Below, piece by piece: positions 27,737 to 36,823 of a DNA stretch of 64,000 nucleotides (its first letter is position 1; each line of letters starts with the position of its first letter). The notes under the pieces were generated by a model that did no database searches, had not been told where the DNA came from, and was given only the letters and a program-made list of their open reading frames with translations. The translations under genes and the position numbers were made by a program. The stretch is from an uncultured Muribaculaceae bacterium (GTDB taxonomy: Bacteria; Bacteroidota; Bacteroidia; Bacteroidales; Muribaculaceae), in contig CAJUPY010000008.1 of the NCBI GenBank assembly GCA_910588035.1, positions 21,747 through 85,746 of the forward strand. The letters are read 5' to 3'.

Positions 27737-27767
27737 TTGTTCACGTCGTTTGGATTCTGTAATTTTG
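27737..27767 (+). promoter_or_regulatory. Bacteroidetes-type promoter for the MBL-fold gene; near-leaderless
   Basis: -33 TTG at 27737-27739 and -7 TAATTTTG at 27760-27767, 20 bp apart. The start codon ATG is at 27772, only 4 bp after the -7 element, so transcription should begin at or near the A of the ATG. Confidence 0.75.
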
Positions 27768-27771
27768 CATC

Positions 27772-28590
27772 ATGGATAAAAAAACAGAAAAACGGATAAT
27801 CATTTTGGGTACGGGACATGCGACGGTGACGAAGTGTTACAACGCATGTTTCATGTTGATTGTTGATGGTTGCCGTCTGCTTGTCGACGGTGGAGGTGGC
27901 AACGGAATACTTGCCCAGCTTGAAAAAGCAGGCATCGGCATCGCTGAGATCGATGCGGTTTTTGTGACACATGCCCACACCGATCATGTCATGGGGGTGT
28001 TGTGGGTGATTCGCATGATCGGGCAGCAGGTTCTGTATGGCAACCGGTCAAAAGGATGTGTCGTCTATGGTAGCCGCAAGGTTCTCGATCTGCTTGACAT
28101 TATGGGGCGGACTATGTTGTATGAATGGATGTGGCAAAAGATTCGTGAAACGGTAGTGTTTGAGACGATTGATGACGGATTCGAGATGTCGGTCGGTGGA
28201 AAATTTAAACTCGAATGTTTTGACACCCGGGCATCAGAACCTCAGATAGGATTCAGAGCCACCCTCCCTGAAGGTGATACGTTGGTTTGTTGTGGCGACG
28301 CTCCGTTGGCCGATATCCCAGGGAGTGTATTGAAAGATGCCGACTGGCTGATTGCCGAAGCCTATTGTCTTGAGAAGGATAATGAAAGATTTCATGCCCG
28401 GGAAAAAAAGCATGGAACTGTTGTCGATACAGCCGGATATGCTGCTGCGGCAAATGTGACTAATCTGATTATCTATCACACTGAAGATTCAATGCTGTCG
28501 ACCCGCAAAAAAGAGTATACACGTGAAGCCCGCAGTTTTTTCACGGGTAACGTCTATGTTCCCGACGATCTCGAAATCATAGATCTGTAA
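27772..28590 (+). CDS. MBL-fold metallo-hydrolase, RNase Z-like
   Basis: 272 residues of the metallo-beta-lactamase fold. The metal motif is VTHAHTDHVMGV (HxHxDH, about 66-75), then CCGDAPLAD and a terminal His in LIIYHTEDSM. The order resembles RNase Z/phosphodiesterase-like enzymes, but the usual exosite arm is not visible, so tRNA processing is not claimed. The gene is single, with a promoter ending 4 bp before the ATG and a 22-bp hairpin terminator after it. Confidence 0.85.
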   Translation: MDKKTEKRIIILGTGHATVTKCYNACFMLIVDGCRLLVDGGGGNGILAQLEKAGIGIAEIDAVFVTHAHTDHVMGVLWVIRMIGQQVLYGNRSKGCVVYGSRKVLDLLDIMGRTMLYEWMWQKIRETVVFETIDDGFEMSVGGKFKLECFDTRASEPQIGFRATLPEGDTLVCCGDAPLADIPGSVLKDADWLIAEAYCLEKDNERFHAREKKHGTVVDTAGYAAAANVTNLIIYHTEDSMLSTRKKEYTREARSFFTGNVYVPDDLEIIDL

Positions 28591-28607
28591 TCTATATTTT
28601 AAATTAT

Positions 28608-28654
28608 AAAAACAGACAGGTCGGAAAACATTGTTTTCCGACCTGTCTGTTTTT
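28608..28654. terminator. Strong bidirectional terminator
   Basis: Perfect 22-bp stem, arms 28608-28629 and 28633-28654, loop ATT. Both ends carry A/T runs, so it can stop the forward MBL-fold gene and the reverse secreted-protein gene, which converge here. Confidence 0.9.
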
Positions 28655-28681
28655 ATGGGAATCAGGCGATTGACTCGCTGA

Positions 28682-30835
28682 TTATCTGATAATCACTTTT
28701 GTGACTTTAGAGCCCTGACGGCGAATGTAGATGCCGTTCTCAGGATTGTTGACACGAACGCCCTGAAGGTTGTAGAACTCGACGGGAGCGTTTTCGTCGT
28801 CGGTTGAAACGTTTTCAACGCCGCTGAGTTTCTTCTGGCATGTCACTTCGATTGTCTTGATCTGAGAGTTGGCAGTAACAGTGAAGACCACTTCTTTAGC
28901 ACCTTCGGCCAGAGTCCATGTGTTGTCGGCGTATGTTCCTTTCTGATTGTCGGCAAGTTTAATGACGCTCTTTGTATTTGCGAATGTGTATTTGATCTCG
29001 GTGATGAGATTTGTGGCATCGTCAGATGCGACAGTCATGGTCGCGCCGTTGTAAACGCGTAAGTTAACGTTGGTTTCGCTTGCATACCAGATTTTAGTGT
29101 CGGTCGAAGTGCCTTTGGTAGCAACGACGCTGACGTTTCCGTTAGTGAACTTAGTATTGCTGACGTTGATAGATTTGCCGGAGTCTCCGGTAGCGTCCGC
29201 TATTGAGTAAGAGGGAGTGAGAGTAGAGGGATCGGTGAAGTTGAACATCGCCATGTTGTCTGCGACGACAAGAATTGTGTAAGCGGCTGTGGCAACGTTG
29301 CTGTCGGCAAAGCCCTCTTTAACGGCGATGGCTTTGATCGTGATCTCTTCGTCGATCACGATCGGGGTTGAGTAAACCTGGCTGTCGGCGTTGGGGTTTG
29401 TTCCGTCGAGGGTATAGTAGATAGTTGCACCTTCTGTTGCACATTTGATCTCGACCTCAGTGCCTTTTGCAACTTCGCCTGCTGCGACAGAGAAAGTCGG
29501 GGTGGCAGCAGCCTCAAGACCCTGGGCGTTGATTACCTCAGTCACAAGAATCTGCCAATCACCTTTAAAGTTAGAGACGAAACCGCGGACGGTCATGTTC
29601 TGTCCTGTTGCGATGTTTCCGATGTAGAATTGGTCAAAGAGATTGGCTTTGGTTTCGGGATCTTGCGGGTTTGATGCGGTGAAGTTTCTGCCAGAGCCGG
29701 CCACGTCGACGTTTTTGATCTCGATGTAAGAGAGCATCGGCTCACCGTTGAAGTCATCGATAGTGGTTTCGATAGGTTTGATCTCGCCTTCGTTTGAGCC
29801 TTTGGTGAAGCCTGTGGGAGAGACGATTTCGGGATAGCCGCCCCCTTTGGTAGCGTCGTAGCCGTAGAGATCATACTTGCCGCTGTATCCGCCGGGAATC
29901 ACGTCACCGTTGACGTAGGTCTGACCTGTCGAACCATAGGCCATGATCCAAGCCGATCCGTCGGTCATGATCAGGTTGTTACCTTTCTGGTAGACTGCCT
30001 TGGCATTGCCTTTGACGGTTGTGGCGTTTGACTTGTCGGCAAGGGCGATAAATGCCGCGATATTGTCGACAGAAGCGGGAACGACATATTTTGCCGAGGC
30101 GACCGCGCTGTTTTCCATACCATCTTTGACAGCGATAGCCTTGACGGTAGTGGTCTCGTTGATTGTGATCTCACCGGTGTAGGCTGTTGATTGGGCGGTG
30201 GGGTTTGTTCCGTCGATGGTGTAGTGAATCGAAGCACCTTCGGTAGCGCATGCTATCGAGACTTTTGTTCCCGCCTCTACTGTTCCGGCACCCGGAGTGA
30301 AAGTCGGGGTTGCGACAGATTCAGCTACCTGTTTTCCGGCCTCTACATATACAAACTGGGTGAACTGCTGGTTGTACTTTGTTGTTGCACTCTCAAATTT
30401 GTAGACTGTGCCGGCAGCTTGCGCGTCAGAGGGAATTTCGAATGTGTACTCTTGTCCTCTGACGTTCACAGCCGTAGACTCTCCGATCTGTTTGTCACCG
30501 GCATAGAAGTTGATTTTGCTGTTGGCGTTTTCAGATGTGCCGTAATCACCTGAAGTCGTGGTGATCTTGATTGCTTGACAGTTGATTGGCAGAGAGAATG
30601 AGATGTAGGCTCCGGCAGCCTTTTTGCCGGCGATCATCAGATAACCGCTTGAGTCGTACGTGCCCATGAATGTATAGGCGATATTAGTGGCGGTTGAAGT
30701 TTTTGTAGCTGCGGTGGTTGAAGACGCATTGACAGCCCAAGAGTAGTCATTCGTCCAATCTTCGGTGATGTCAGCCGCTTTTGCACCTGTGAACAGAGCA
30801 AGTGCGCAAGTTAACGTGAGTAGAAATCGTTTCAT
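28682..30835 (-). CDS. Secreted protein with two chitobiase-C-type repeats and sorting domain
   Basis: 717 residues. Signal peptide to about residue 20. Two near-identical domains (about 176-255 and 440-520) each contain TP-F-G--V, CATEGA, YT(I/L)DGTNP, IKAIAVK motifs, the CHB_HEX_C_1 type (chitobiase/beta-hexosaminidase C-terminal fold). Between them lies an OB-fold-like segment with YGSTGQTYVNGDVIPGGYSG. The last 40 residues, with VEFYNLQGVRVNNPENGIYI and VTKVIIR, match a type A C-terminal sorting domain of type IX secretion, so it is probably exported and surface-attached. Substrate or ligand is unknown; carbohydrate binding is possible. Confidence 0.85.
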   Translation of the reverse strand: MKRFLLTLTCALALFTGAKAADITEDWTNDYSWAVNASSTTAATKTSTATNIAYTFMGTYDSSGYLMIAGKKAAGAYISFSLPINCQAIKITTTSGDYGTSENANSKINFYAGDKQIGESTAVNVRGQEYTFEIPSDAQAAGTVYKFESATTKYNQQFTQFVYVEAGKQVAESVATPTFTPGAGTVEAGTKVSIACATEGASIHYTIDGTNPTAQSTAYTGEITINETTTVKAIAVKDGMENSAVASAKYVVPASVDNIAAFIALADKSNATTVKGNAKAVYQKGNNLIMTDGSAWIMAYGSTGQTYVNGDVIPGGYSGKYDLYGYDATKGGGYPEIVSPTGFTKGSNEGEIKPIETTIDDFNGEPMLSYIEIKNVDVAGSGRNFTASNPQDPETKANLFDQFYIGNIATGQNMTVRGFVSNFKGDWQILVTEVINAQGLEAAATPTFSVAAGEVAKGTEVEIKCATEGATIYYTLDGTNPNADSQVYSTPIVIDEEITIKAIAVKEGFADSNVATAAYTILVVADNMAMFNFTDPSTLTPSYSIADATGDSGKSINVSNTKFTNGNVSVVATKGTSTDTKIWYASETNVNLRVYNGATMTVASDDATNLITEIKYTFANTKSVIKLADNQKGTYADNTWTLAEGAKEVVFTVTANSQIKTIEVTCQKKLSGVENVSTDDENAPVEFYNLQGVRVNNPENGIYIRRQGSKVTKVIIR

Positions 30836-30881
30836 TTAATTGGTTTTAGGGTTAATAATCGTTTAGTTTGTGTCGTGGTTG

Positions 30882-30889
30882 CAAAGATA
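30882..30889 (-). promoter_or_regulatory. -7 element for the secreted repeat-protein gene
   Basis: TATCTTTG on the reverse strand (30889-30882) matches TAnnTTTG, 47 bp before the start codon. No TTG/TTTG -33 element was found at the normal distance, so confidence is limited. Confidence 0.45.
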
Positions 30890-30973
30890 CACATTAAAAA
30901 TGAGAATATAGTTGGAATATCATGTAGATTTGAGGATAAACATATGGAAAAAATTGCAGTGAGACAACCTCAG

Positions 30974-31005
30974 TTGCAATCTGAATGGAAAAAATCGTAA
31001 CTTTG
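30974..31005 (+). promoter_or_regulatory. Bacteroidetes-type promoter for second ABC-F gene
   Basis: -33 TTG at 30974-30976 and -7 TAACTTTG at 30998-31005, 21 bp apart. The ATG at 31023 gives a leader of roughly 11 nt. Confidence 0.7.
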
Positions 31006-31022
31006 CAGTTCAATTCAAGACT

Positions 31023-32981
31023 ATGATCTCGATAAATAACCTTTCGGTCGAATTCAGCGCGAAATCGTTGTTCGACAACATCAATTACGTCATCAACAAA
31101 AAAGACAAAATAGCCCTTGTCGGCAAAAACGGTGCCGGCAAGTCAACAATGCTGAAGATTATCGCCGGACTTCAGAAGCCGACATCGGGCACTGTTGCCG
31201 TTCCACAAGACACGACAATCGGTTATCTGCCGCAGCAGATGATACTCAACGACACCATGACTGTGGTCGAGGAGGTGAGACAGGCGTTCTCACATCTTGA
31301 CGCTATGCACGATGAGCTTGATCGTCTCAATGGCGAGTTGCTCACGCGCACCGACTATGAGTCAGATTCATATCACGATCTCATTGACCGCATGACAACT
31401 CTGACCGATCGTCTGGCAATGGAAGAGAGCGAGAACAGCGAGGCAGAAATGGAGAAGACGCTTCTCGGACTCGGATTCGTGCGCGAGGACTTCAACCGGC
31501 CTACATCGGAGTTCAGCGGCGGTTGGCGCATGAGAATCGAGTTGGCCAAGCTGTTGTTGAGACGCCCCGACGTTCTGCTGCTCGACGAGCCTACCAACCA
31601 CCTTGACATCGAGTCGATTCAGTGGCTTGAGAACTTCCTGGTAAGCAAGGCCGATGCGGTTGTTCTGGTGAGTCACGACAGAGCGTTCATCGACAATGTG
31701 ACCAACCGCACTATCGAGATCACTATGGGCAAGATCTATGACTATGCGGTCAATTATTCGAAATTTGTCGAGCTGCGCAAGGAGCGTCTCGAACAGCAGA
31801 TGCGTGCCTATCAGAATCAGCAGAAGCAGATTCAGGAGACGGAAGACTTCATTGAGCGTTTCCGATACAAGGCCACTAAGGCGGTTCAGGTTCAGAGTCG
31901 CATCAAGCAACTGTCGCGCATCGAGCGCATTGAGGTAGACGAGGTCGACACGTCACATCTCAACCTTAAATTTCCGCCTGCACCGCGTTCGGGCGACTAT
32001 CCGGTCATAGCCGACACTGTCGGCAAGGCCTATGGTGACCATGTTGTTTTCGATAACGCCACGTTCACAATCAAACGCGGAGAGAAAATCGCGTTTGTCG
32101 GAAAGAACGGCGAGGGTAAGTCCACCCTGGTGAAATGTATCATGGGTGAGATTCCATTTACAGGCTCGCTAAAAATAGGGCACAATGTCAAAATCGGATA
32201 TTTCGCACAGAACCAGGCTCAGTTGCTCGACGGTGAGATCACTGTCTTTGACACGATCGACCGTGTCGCTGTCGGTGACATCAGAACGAAGATACGCGAC
32301 ATTCTCGGGGCATTCATGTTTGGCGGCGAGGCCTCGGACAAAAAGGTGAAAGTGTTGTCGGGCGGCGAGAAGACGCGCCTGGCAATGATCAGACTGTTGC
32401 TTGAACCGGTCAATCTGCTCATTCTCGACGAGCCTACCAATCATCTCGACATGAAGACCAAAGACATCTTGAAACAGGCTATAAAAGATTTCAATGGAAC
32501 GGTTATAGTCGTCAGCCACGACCGTGAGTTTCTCGACGGTCTTGTTGACAAGGTGTTTGAGTTTGGCGGTGGCAAGGTCAAGGAGTGTCTCGGAGGCATC
32601 TATGAGTTTCTTGAGAAGAAGAAACTGGCGTCACTGGCTGAACTTGAGTTGTCAAAATCACCTTCGGCCGATGTAGTCAAGCCAAAGGCAGAGTCACCGA
32701 AATCTGCGCAGGCTCCCGAACCGAAGCAACAGCGTAAGCTGAGCTATGCCGAGCAGCGCGAATATGAAAAAATGGGAAAACGGGCACGCAAGAAAGTCGA
32801 GGAGGCCGAGGCCGAGATCTCACGCATCGAAGGTGAGATTGCCGCGGTTGAGCAGGAGATATCGGCCGGAGCGGTTGATTCGACTGTGTTTGAGCGGCAT
32901 GCGTCCTTGAACAAGCAGCTTGAGAACGCCATGAGCATGTGGGAACTCGCATCAATGGAAGCTGAAAGCTTCAATAAATGA
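31023..32981 (+). CDS. ABC-F family ATPase, YheS/EttA-like
   Basis: 652 residues with two ABC domains. Domain 1 has Walker A ALVGKNGAGKSTML (about 34-47), the signature FSGGWRMRIELA and Walker B LLLDEPTNHLD; domain 2 has AFVGKNGEGKSTL, LSGGEKTRLAMI and LILDEPTNHLD. The long linker contains the P-site-interaction region with YAVNYSKFVELRKERLEQQM. A C-terminal charged coiled coil (about 560-640) differs from the Uup-like one at 3350-5212. ABC-F proteins of this kind act on stalled or initiating ribosomes. It has its own promoter and is followed by mltG after 7 bp. Confidence 0.92.
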   Translation: MISINNLSVEFSAKSLFDNINYVINKKDKIALVGKNGAGKSTMLKIIAGLQKPTSGTVAVPQDTTIGYLPQQMILNDTMTVVEEVRQAFSHLDAMHDELDRLNGELLTRTDYESDSYHDLIDRMTTLTDRLAMEESENSEAEMEKTLLGLGFVREDFNRPTSEFSGGWRMRIELAKLLLRRPDVLLLDEPTNHLDIESIQWLENFLVSKADAVVLVSHDRAFIDNVTNRTIEITMGKIYDYAVNYSKFVELRKERLEQQMRAYQNQQKQIQETEDFIERFRYKATKAVQVQSRIKQLSRIERIEVDEVDTSHLNLKFPPAPRSGDYPVIADTVGKAYGDHVVFDNATFTIKRGEKIAFVGKNGEGKSTLVKCIMGEIPFTGSLKIGHNVKIGYFAQNQAQLLDGEITVFDTIDRVAVGDIRTKIRDILGAFMFGGEASDKKVKVLSGGEKTRLAMIRLLLEPVNLLILDEPTNHLDMKTKDILKQAIKDFNGTVIVVSHDREFLDGLVDKVFEFGGGKVKECLGGIYEFLEKKKLASLAELELSKSPSADVVKPKAESPKSAQAPEPKQQRKLSYAEQREYEKMGKRARKKVEEAEAEISRIEGEIAAVEQEISAGAVDSTVFERHASLNKQLENAMSMWELASMEAESFNK

Positions 32982-32988
32982 CTGTCAT

Positions 32989-34029
32989 ATGACAAAGAAG
33001 AGAAATAACCGTAAGAACCTGTTGACGGCAGTTTACGCGACATCGCTTGTCATTGCGTTTATTGTGGTTGCCGCTGTGGCCGCATGGCAATATGCGACGG
33101 TCAGCTACAGATCGGCGTCGGGTGAGTGTTACCTGTACATTCCTAAAAACATCAGCAGGGACGCGATGACCGACTCATTGAAAAAACTTGACGAAGATTT
33201 CGGATCGAGAGTGTCGACTTTGTTTGACATGATGAACGGAAATGTGGAGAGAGCGCACGGCGCATATCTGGTAGACAGGAACACTACGGCACTCAATCTG
33301 GCACGTCGCCTTAAGAACGGACGCCAGTCGCCGGTGAAGGTGACGTTCAACAATTTGCGCACAATGGGTCAACTTGCTGACCGCGTTGCCTCTCAACTTG
33401 AATTTAATCGTGAAGACTTTTTTGAAGCCTGTGACTCGGTTTTGCCTGAAATGGGATTCAAAAAGAGCGAGTATCCGGCGGCATTTTTCCCCGATACATA
33501 TGAATTTTATTGGACGGCCGCTCCCGTGAAAGTGGTGGAGATGTTGGCCGGCTACAGGAATAAATTCTGGAACGAGGAACGCCGACTGAAGGCACGAGAA
33601 CTCGGACTGACTCCCGTCGGTGTCGCTACCATTGCCTCGATTGTCGAGGAGGAGTCGGCCAAGGGAGATGAACGTCCGACAATCGCACGCCTTTACATCA
33701 ACCGGCTGCAACGGGGCATGCCCCTTCAGGCCGATCCGACCGTCAAGTTTGCCACTGGCGATTTCTCGTTGCGACGCATAGGGACCAAACACCTTGCCAT
33801 CGAGTCGCCCTATAACACTTATAGAAACAAAGGATTGCCGCCCGGACCGATAAGAATTGTCGAGCGTCGCACTCTCGAACAGGTTCTTGACGCTCCGGTA
33901 AACAACTATCTCTACATGTGTGCCAAAGAAGATTTCTCAGGATATCACAATTTTGCCTCAGACTTCGCGACACATAAGCAGAATGCACGACGCTATCAAC
34001 AGGAATTGAACCGCCTCGGAATTAACTGA
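32989..34029 (+). CDS. mltG: Endolytic transglycosylase MltG
   Basis: 346 residues. One N-terminal membrane helix (about 10-34), then a LysM-like domain and the YceG catalytic domain. The catalytic Glu is in ATIASIVEEESAK (about 217-219), followed by the family motif NRLQRGMPLQADPTV. The enzyme cleaves nascent glycan strands in peptidoglycan, determining strand length. It starts 7 bp after the ABC-F gene. Confidence 0.94.
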   Translation: MTKKRNNRKNLLTAVYATSLVIAFIVVAAVAAWQYATVSYRSASGECYLYIPKNISRDAMTDSLKKLDEDFGSRVSTLFDMMNGNVERAHGAYLVDRNTTALNLARRLKNGRQSPVKVTFNNLRTMGQLADRVASQLEFNREDFFEACDSVLPEMGFKKSEYPAAFFPDTYEFYWTAAPVKVVEMLAGYRNKFWNEERRLKARELGLTPVGVATIASIVEEESAKGDERPTIARLYINRLQRGMPLQADPTVKFATGDFSLRRIGTKHLAIESPYNTYRNKGLPPGPIRIVERRTLEQVLDAPVNNYLYMCAKEDFSGYHNFASDFATHKQNARRYQQELNRLGIN

Positions 34030-34088
34030 CTGTGAACTTTATCGTGTTCTGTATGTTTAATTTAATAAATCCTTTAAAAATTTAAGAA

Positions 34089-34979
34089 ATGAGATCGATT
34101 ATATTGACATCATTAGCGGCTGCCTCACTGACAGCTATAGTGTCGACATCGTGTGGTTCACAGAACAAGACAGAGCAGACTCCGCTGGTTGAGTATGACG
34201 GACAGACATGGTGCACGACAGTCAAGACCGATGCCACGGTTGATACCATATTTAACTTTGACGGCACTCAGGTGGCGTCAACACGCATCTCGCGCTTTAA
34301 AGCTGCAGCCGACAGTAATTTCTATGCGTCGGTAAACGTCTATGGCAATGCCACCAACGAGGTTATCAACGGTGCGTTTGCAAAATATATTGAAGAAGTA
34401 TTCTCGACTTTCCAATCCAATGATGAGTCTACCGACAAAGCAATTGGCGTTGATTCTCTGAAAACAGCCGGAATCGCCGAACTGACATCTGTTGTCGACG
34501 GTTGTGTCGGTTATTTCAACAATGAGGTTATTCCAACTGCACAGAAAGACAGTGTCATAGCCACCAATCTGTCGGTAGAGATCAAGCCTGTGTGGGCCGA
34601 TGATTCATACGTTACCTATGCTATGGCCTCGGGATGCTACTATGGTGGAGCGCATGGTGAGGAAGACTTCTATCTGATGACTTTCGACTCCAAAACCGGT
34701 GCGCAGATGGGTTTCTACAATCTGATTCCGGCCGACAAGCAAGACCAGATGCGGGAGAAGCTGCTTGATGTTATCAGCCGCACCGATGATCAGACTGTCG
34801 AGTCTTATCTGGCCATGGTCAACCAATGGATCGGAAATGACAAGAGCGAGAGCTGGACTGTGAAGACTTTCCCGATCTATCATGTCGCACTGACAGGTCA
34901 AGGATATGTTTTCTGTTATCCCAAATATTCGATCGCTCCCGGTGCCGCAGGCTGTCCGATTTATGTAGTTCCCGAATAA
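34089..34979 (+). CDS. RsiV/DUF3298 domain lipoprotein
   Basis: 296 residues. The N-terminal signal with lipobox TSCGS (Cys about 22) indicates lipidation. The middle part fits the DUF4163 domain and the last 90 residues fit DUF3298, with the sequence CYYGGAHGEEDFYLMTFDSK typical of the RsiV/PdaC type ectodomain. In RsiV this domain binds lysozyme; that is known for Bacillus, and only the fold is inferred here. It stands 60 bp after mltG, and ends 6 bp from the convergent phosphoethanolamine transferase gene. Confidence 0.8.
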   Translation: MRSIILTSLAAASLTAIVSTSCGSQNKTEQTPLVEYDGQTWCTTVKTDATVDTIFNFDGTQVASTRISRFKAAADSNFYASVNVYGNATNEVINGAFAKYIEEVFSTFQSNDESTDKAIGVDSLKTAGIAELTSVVDGCVGYFNNEVIPTAQKDSVIATNLSVEIKPVWADDSYVTYAMASGCYYGGAHGEEDFYLMTFDSKTGAQMGFYNLIPADKQDQMREKLLDVISRTDDQTVESYLAMVNQWIGNDKSESWTVKTFPIYHVALTGQGYVFCYPKYSIAPGAAGCPIYVVPE

Positions 34980-34985
34980 GGAGCG

Positions 34986-36767
34986 TTATAACTTATCATC
35001 TGCGACACGCACCCTGCCCTCATAGGTCAGGAGCGTGTCGCGGTTGTGTCTGTACTCCCTGTGTCCGATTGACGATGTAACATCGAAATGAGACGATTCG
35101 ATGTCGAAAATGGAACACAGCAGTTCATAGGTCAGATCGTTGGTTATATATCGTGGAGCGTTCTCTTTCAGAATAGAAAACCGTTCGTGATGACGTTTGC
35201 GATAGTCTTCTGATAGCCATGCCATGAGCGGAATGCGGGTATTTTCAAAGCCGTCGAAGCGTGGCGAACGGCGTTTACGGGGATTCTCGCCGTGGTCAGA
35301 CACATAGACCATTGCCTCGAGATTCAAATGAGTCGAGGCATAGTCATGTATCATGCCGAGCACCTTGTCGGTGTAGTGAATGGCGTTCATGTAATTCACG
35401 ACATCGTCGCGCATCGAGGGTGATCTCCAGACTGTGTCTTTTTCCGGAAAACGGTTCAGATAGTTGAAGTGGCTGCCTTTCAGATGAATGACCACAAGGT
35501 TATCGGTGTCGGGATTCACCTCGTCGAGAAAATCGACAAGATATTCGTCAAATTGAGGTTTGTTGACTTCCTGATGTGTCCATTTGGCCACATCAGCAGT
35601 TTCGGCAATGAGCGATACCGGAGTGTCGAATGTGCCGAGATGTCCCTGGTTGCTGTACCAGTGAACCCTACGGCCGAGACGTCGCGCTACATCGATTATC
35701 GAACATGCATTGCTGAAACCGGTATCGGAATATTGGTTGGCCTCTGTTACCATCATTCTGACAGCAGGCACTGTTTGGATTGCGCATGAATAGGCGTTTT
35801 TAAACAGAATCGTGCCTTCGTCGCAGAGTTTCGATTCAAGCCACGGTGTGGTTATGTGGTCAAGAGGAGTGAACGCGCTCATGAAATCGCGGTTGGCCGA
35901 CTCTCCTATGACAAGAATCACCGTCGACGGTCTGGCAGACCTCGGTGAAAGTTCTTTCAGCTGAAGTGATTCAGCACGTTCCGCCGCTCCGGCCTTGTAA
36001 TCGGCTATTCCTTTTCTGAAACTTTTCACTTCATTGGCCAGATAGATCAGTCCGAGTCTGTTCCAGGGTGAGCGTTTCCCCTTGAACATCATCACGGTCA
36101 TCGCTATGGCATACGCGGCGAGCAGACTTGCCTGAACATCTGAGATAACGATGTCGCTGCCACCGGCGATGTCGCCGTAGAGAATGAGTGAGATGACGGC
36201 GACCGACAGCAATATCGCTCCTCTGACAACAAAGACATTGTAATAGCGCATGAACTCGAGTACCTCATTGAGGCCTGTCGACATGACGACCTCGACACTC
36301 GTTGAGTCAAATATGTTTTTATACAAGAAATAGTATCCGATTTGAGCGACGGCCATGATCAGAAACGCTGTCTCTACGATCCACAGAATGACCGACAGAA
36401 AGATACCGCCCTGAAATGCAGGCGCAAGCAGAATGAGACTGCCTGACAGCCCCCAGAGATATAGTCCGAAAGTTGTGTCCATGTAGTTGTCATAGTCGGG
36501 CGAGGTATTGCGGTTGACGATGTGGTAGAGTACAGGATAGGTCATCATGGTCAGCAATGAGGTGGTGGCGGCAATGATTGTCGCAGGGCATGGTGCGAAA
36601 GATCCGGCAATGAACCATGGTGTCATGGCCAATAACGAGGCCACGCCCATGCGTGTGGTCTGCTGGTGTATGGCCGACCGTGAAAGACCGTGGTTGAATG
36701 TGCGGTAGATCAGTGTGGACAGAATAAACAATGCCACAGCTACAACGGTAAATATGATGTAATTCAT
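34986..36767 (-). CDS. Phosphoethanolamine transferase, EptA-like
   Basis: 593 residues. The N-terminal 245 residues contain about five to six hydrophobic segments. The C-terminal periplasmic domain is of the alkaline phosphatase superfamily: metal motif VILVIGESANRDFMSAF, the Thr nucleophile region AYSCAIQTVPAVR, and VYVSDHGENP with HI-type metal ligands near the end. EptA-like enzymes transfer phosphoethanolamine to lipid A phosphates and so lower affinity for cationic peptides. In this phylum the acceptor may be lipid A or another lipid; not decided here. It is preceded by a likely -7 element at 36785-36792. Confidence 0.88.
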   Translation of the reverse strand: MNYIIFTVVAVALFILSTLIYRTFNHGLSRSAIHQQTTRMGVASLLAMTPWFIAGSFAPCPATIIAATTSLLTMMTYPVLYHIVNRNTSPDYDNYMDTTFGLYLWGLSGSLILLAPAFQGGIFLSVILWIVETAFLIMAVAQIGYYFLYKNIFDSTSVEVVMSTGLNEVLEFMRYYNVFVVRGAILLSVAVISLILYGDIAGGSDIVISDVQASLLAAYAIAMTVMMFKGKRSPWNRLGLIYLANEVKSFRKGIADYKAGAAERAESLQLKELSPRSARPSTVILVIGESANRDFMSAFTPLDHITTPWLESKLCDEGTILFKNAYSCAIQTVPAVRMMVTEANQYSDTGFSNACSIIDVARRLGRRVHWYSNQGHLGTFDTPVSLIAETADVAKWTHQEVNKPQFDEYLVDFLDEVNPDTDNLVVIHLKGSHFNYLNRFPEKDTVWRSPSMRDDVVNYMNAIHYTDKVLGMIHDYASTHLNLEAMVYVSDHGENPRKRRSPRFDGFENTRIPLMAWLSEDYRKRHHERFSILKENAPRYITNDLTYELLCSIFDIESSHFDVTSSIGHREYRHNRDTLLTYEGRVRVADDKL

Positions 36768-36784
36768 TGTTCAATACATTTTTG

Positions 36785-36792
36785 CAAAGATA
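36785..36792 (-). promoter_or_regulatory. -7 element for the phosphoethanolamine transferase gene
   Basis: TATCTTTG on the reverse strand (36792-36785), 17 bp before the ATG. A -33 TTG at the usual distance was not found. The short leader and the 57-bp gap after the DUF6850 gene suggest a separate transcript. Confidence 0.45.
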
Positions 36793-36823
36793 GCACATAT
36801 GATGCAGCTGTGAAATATTGGTT

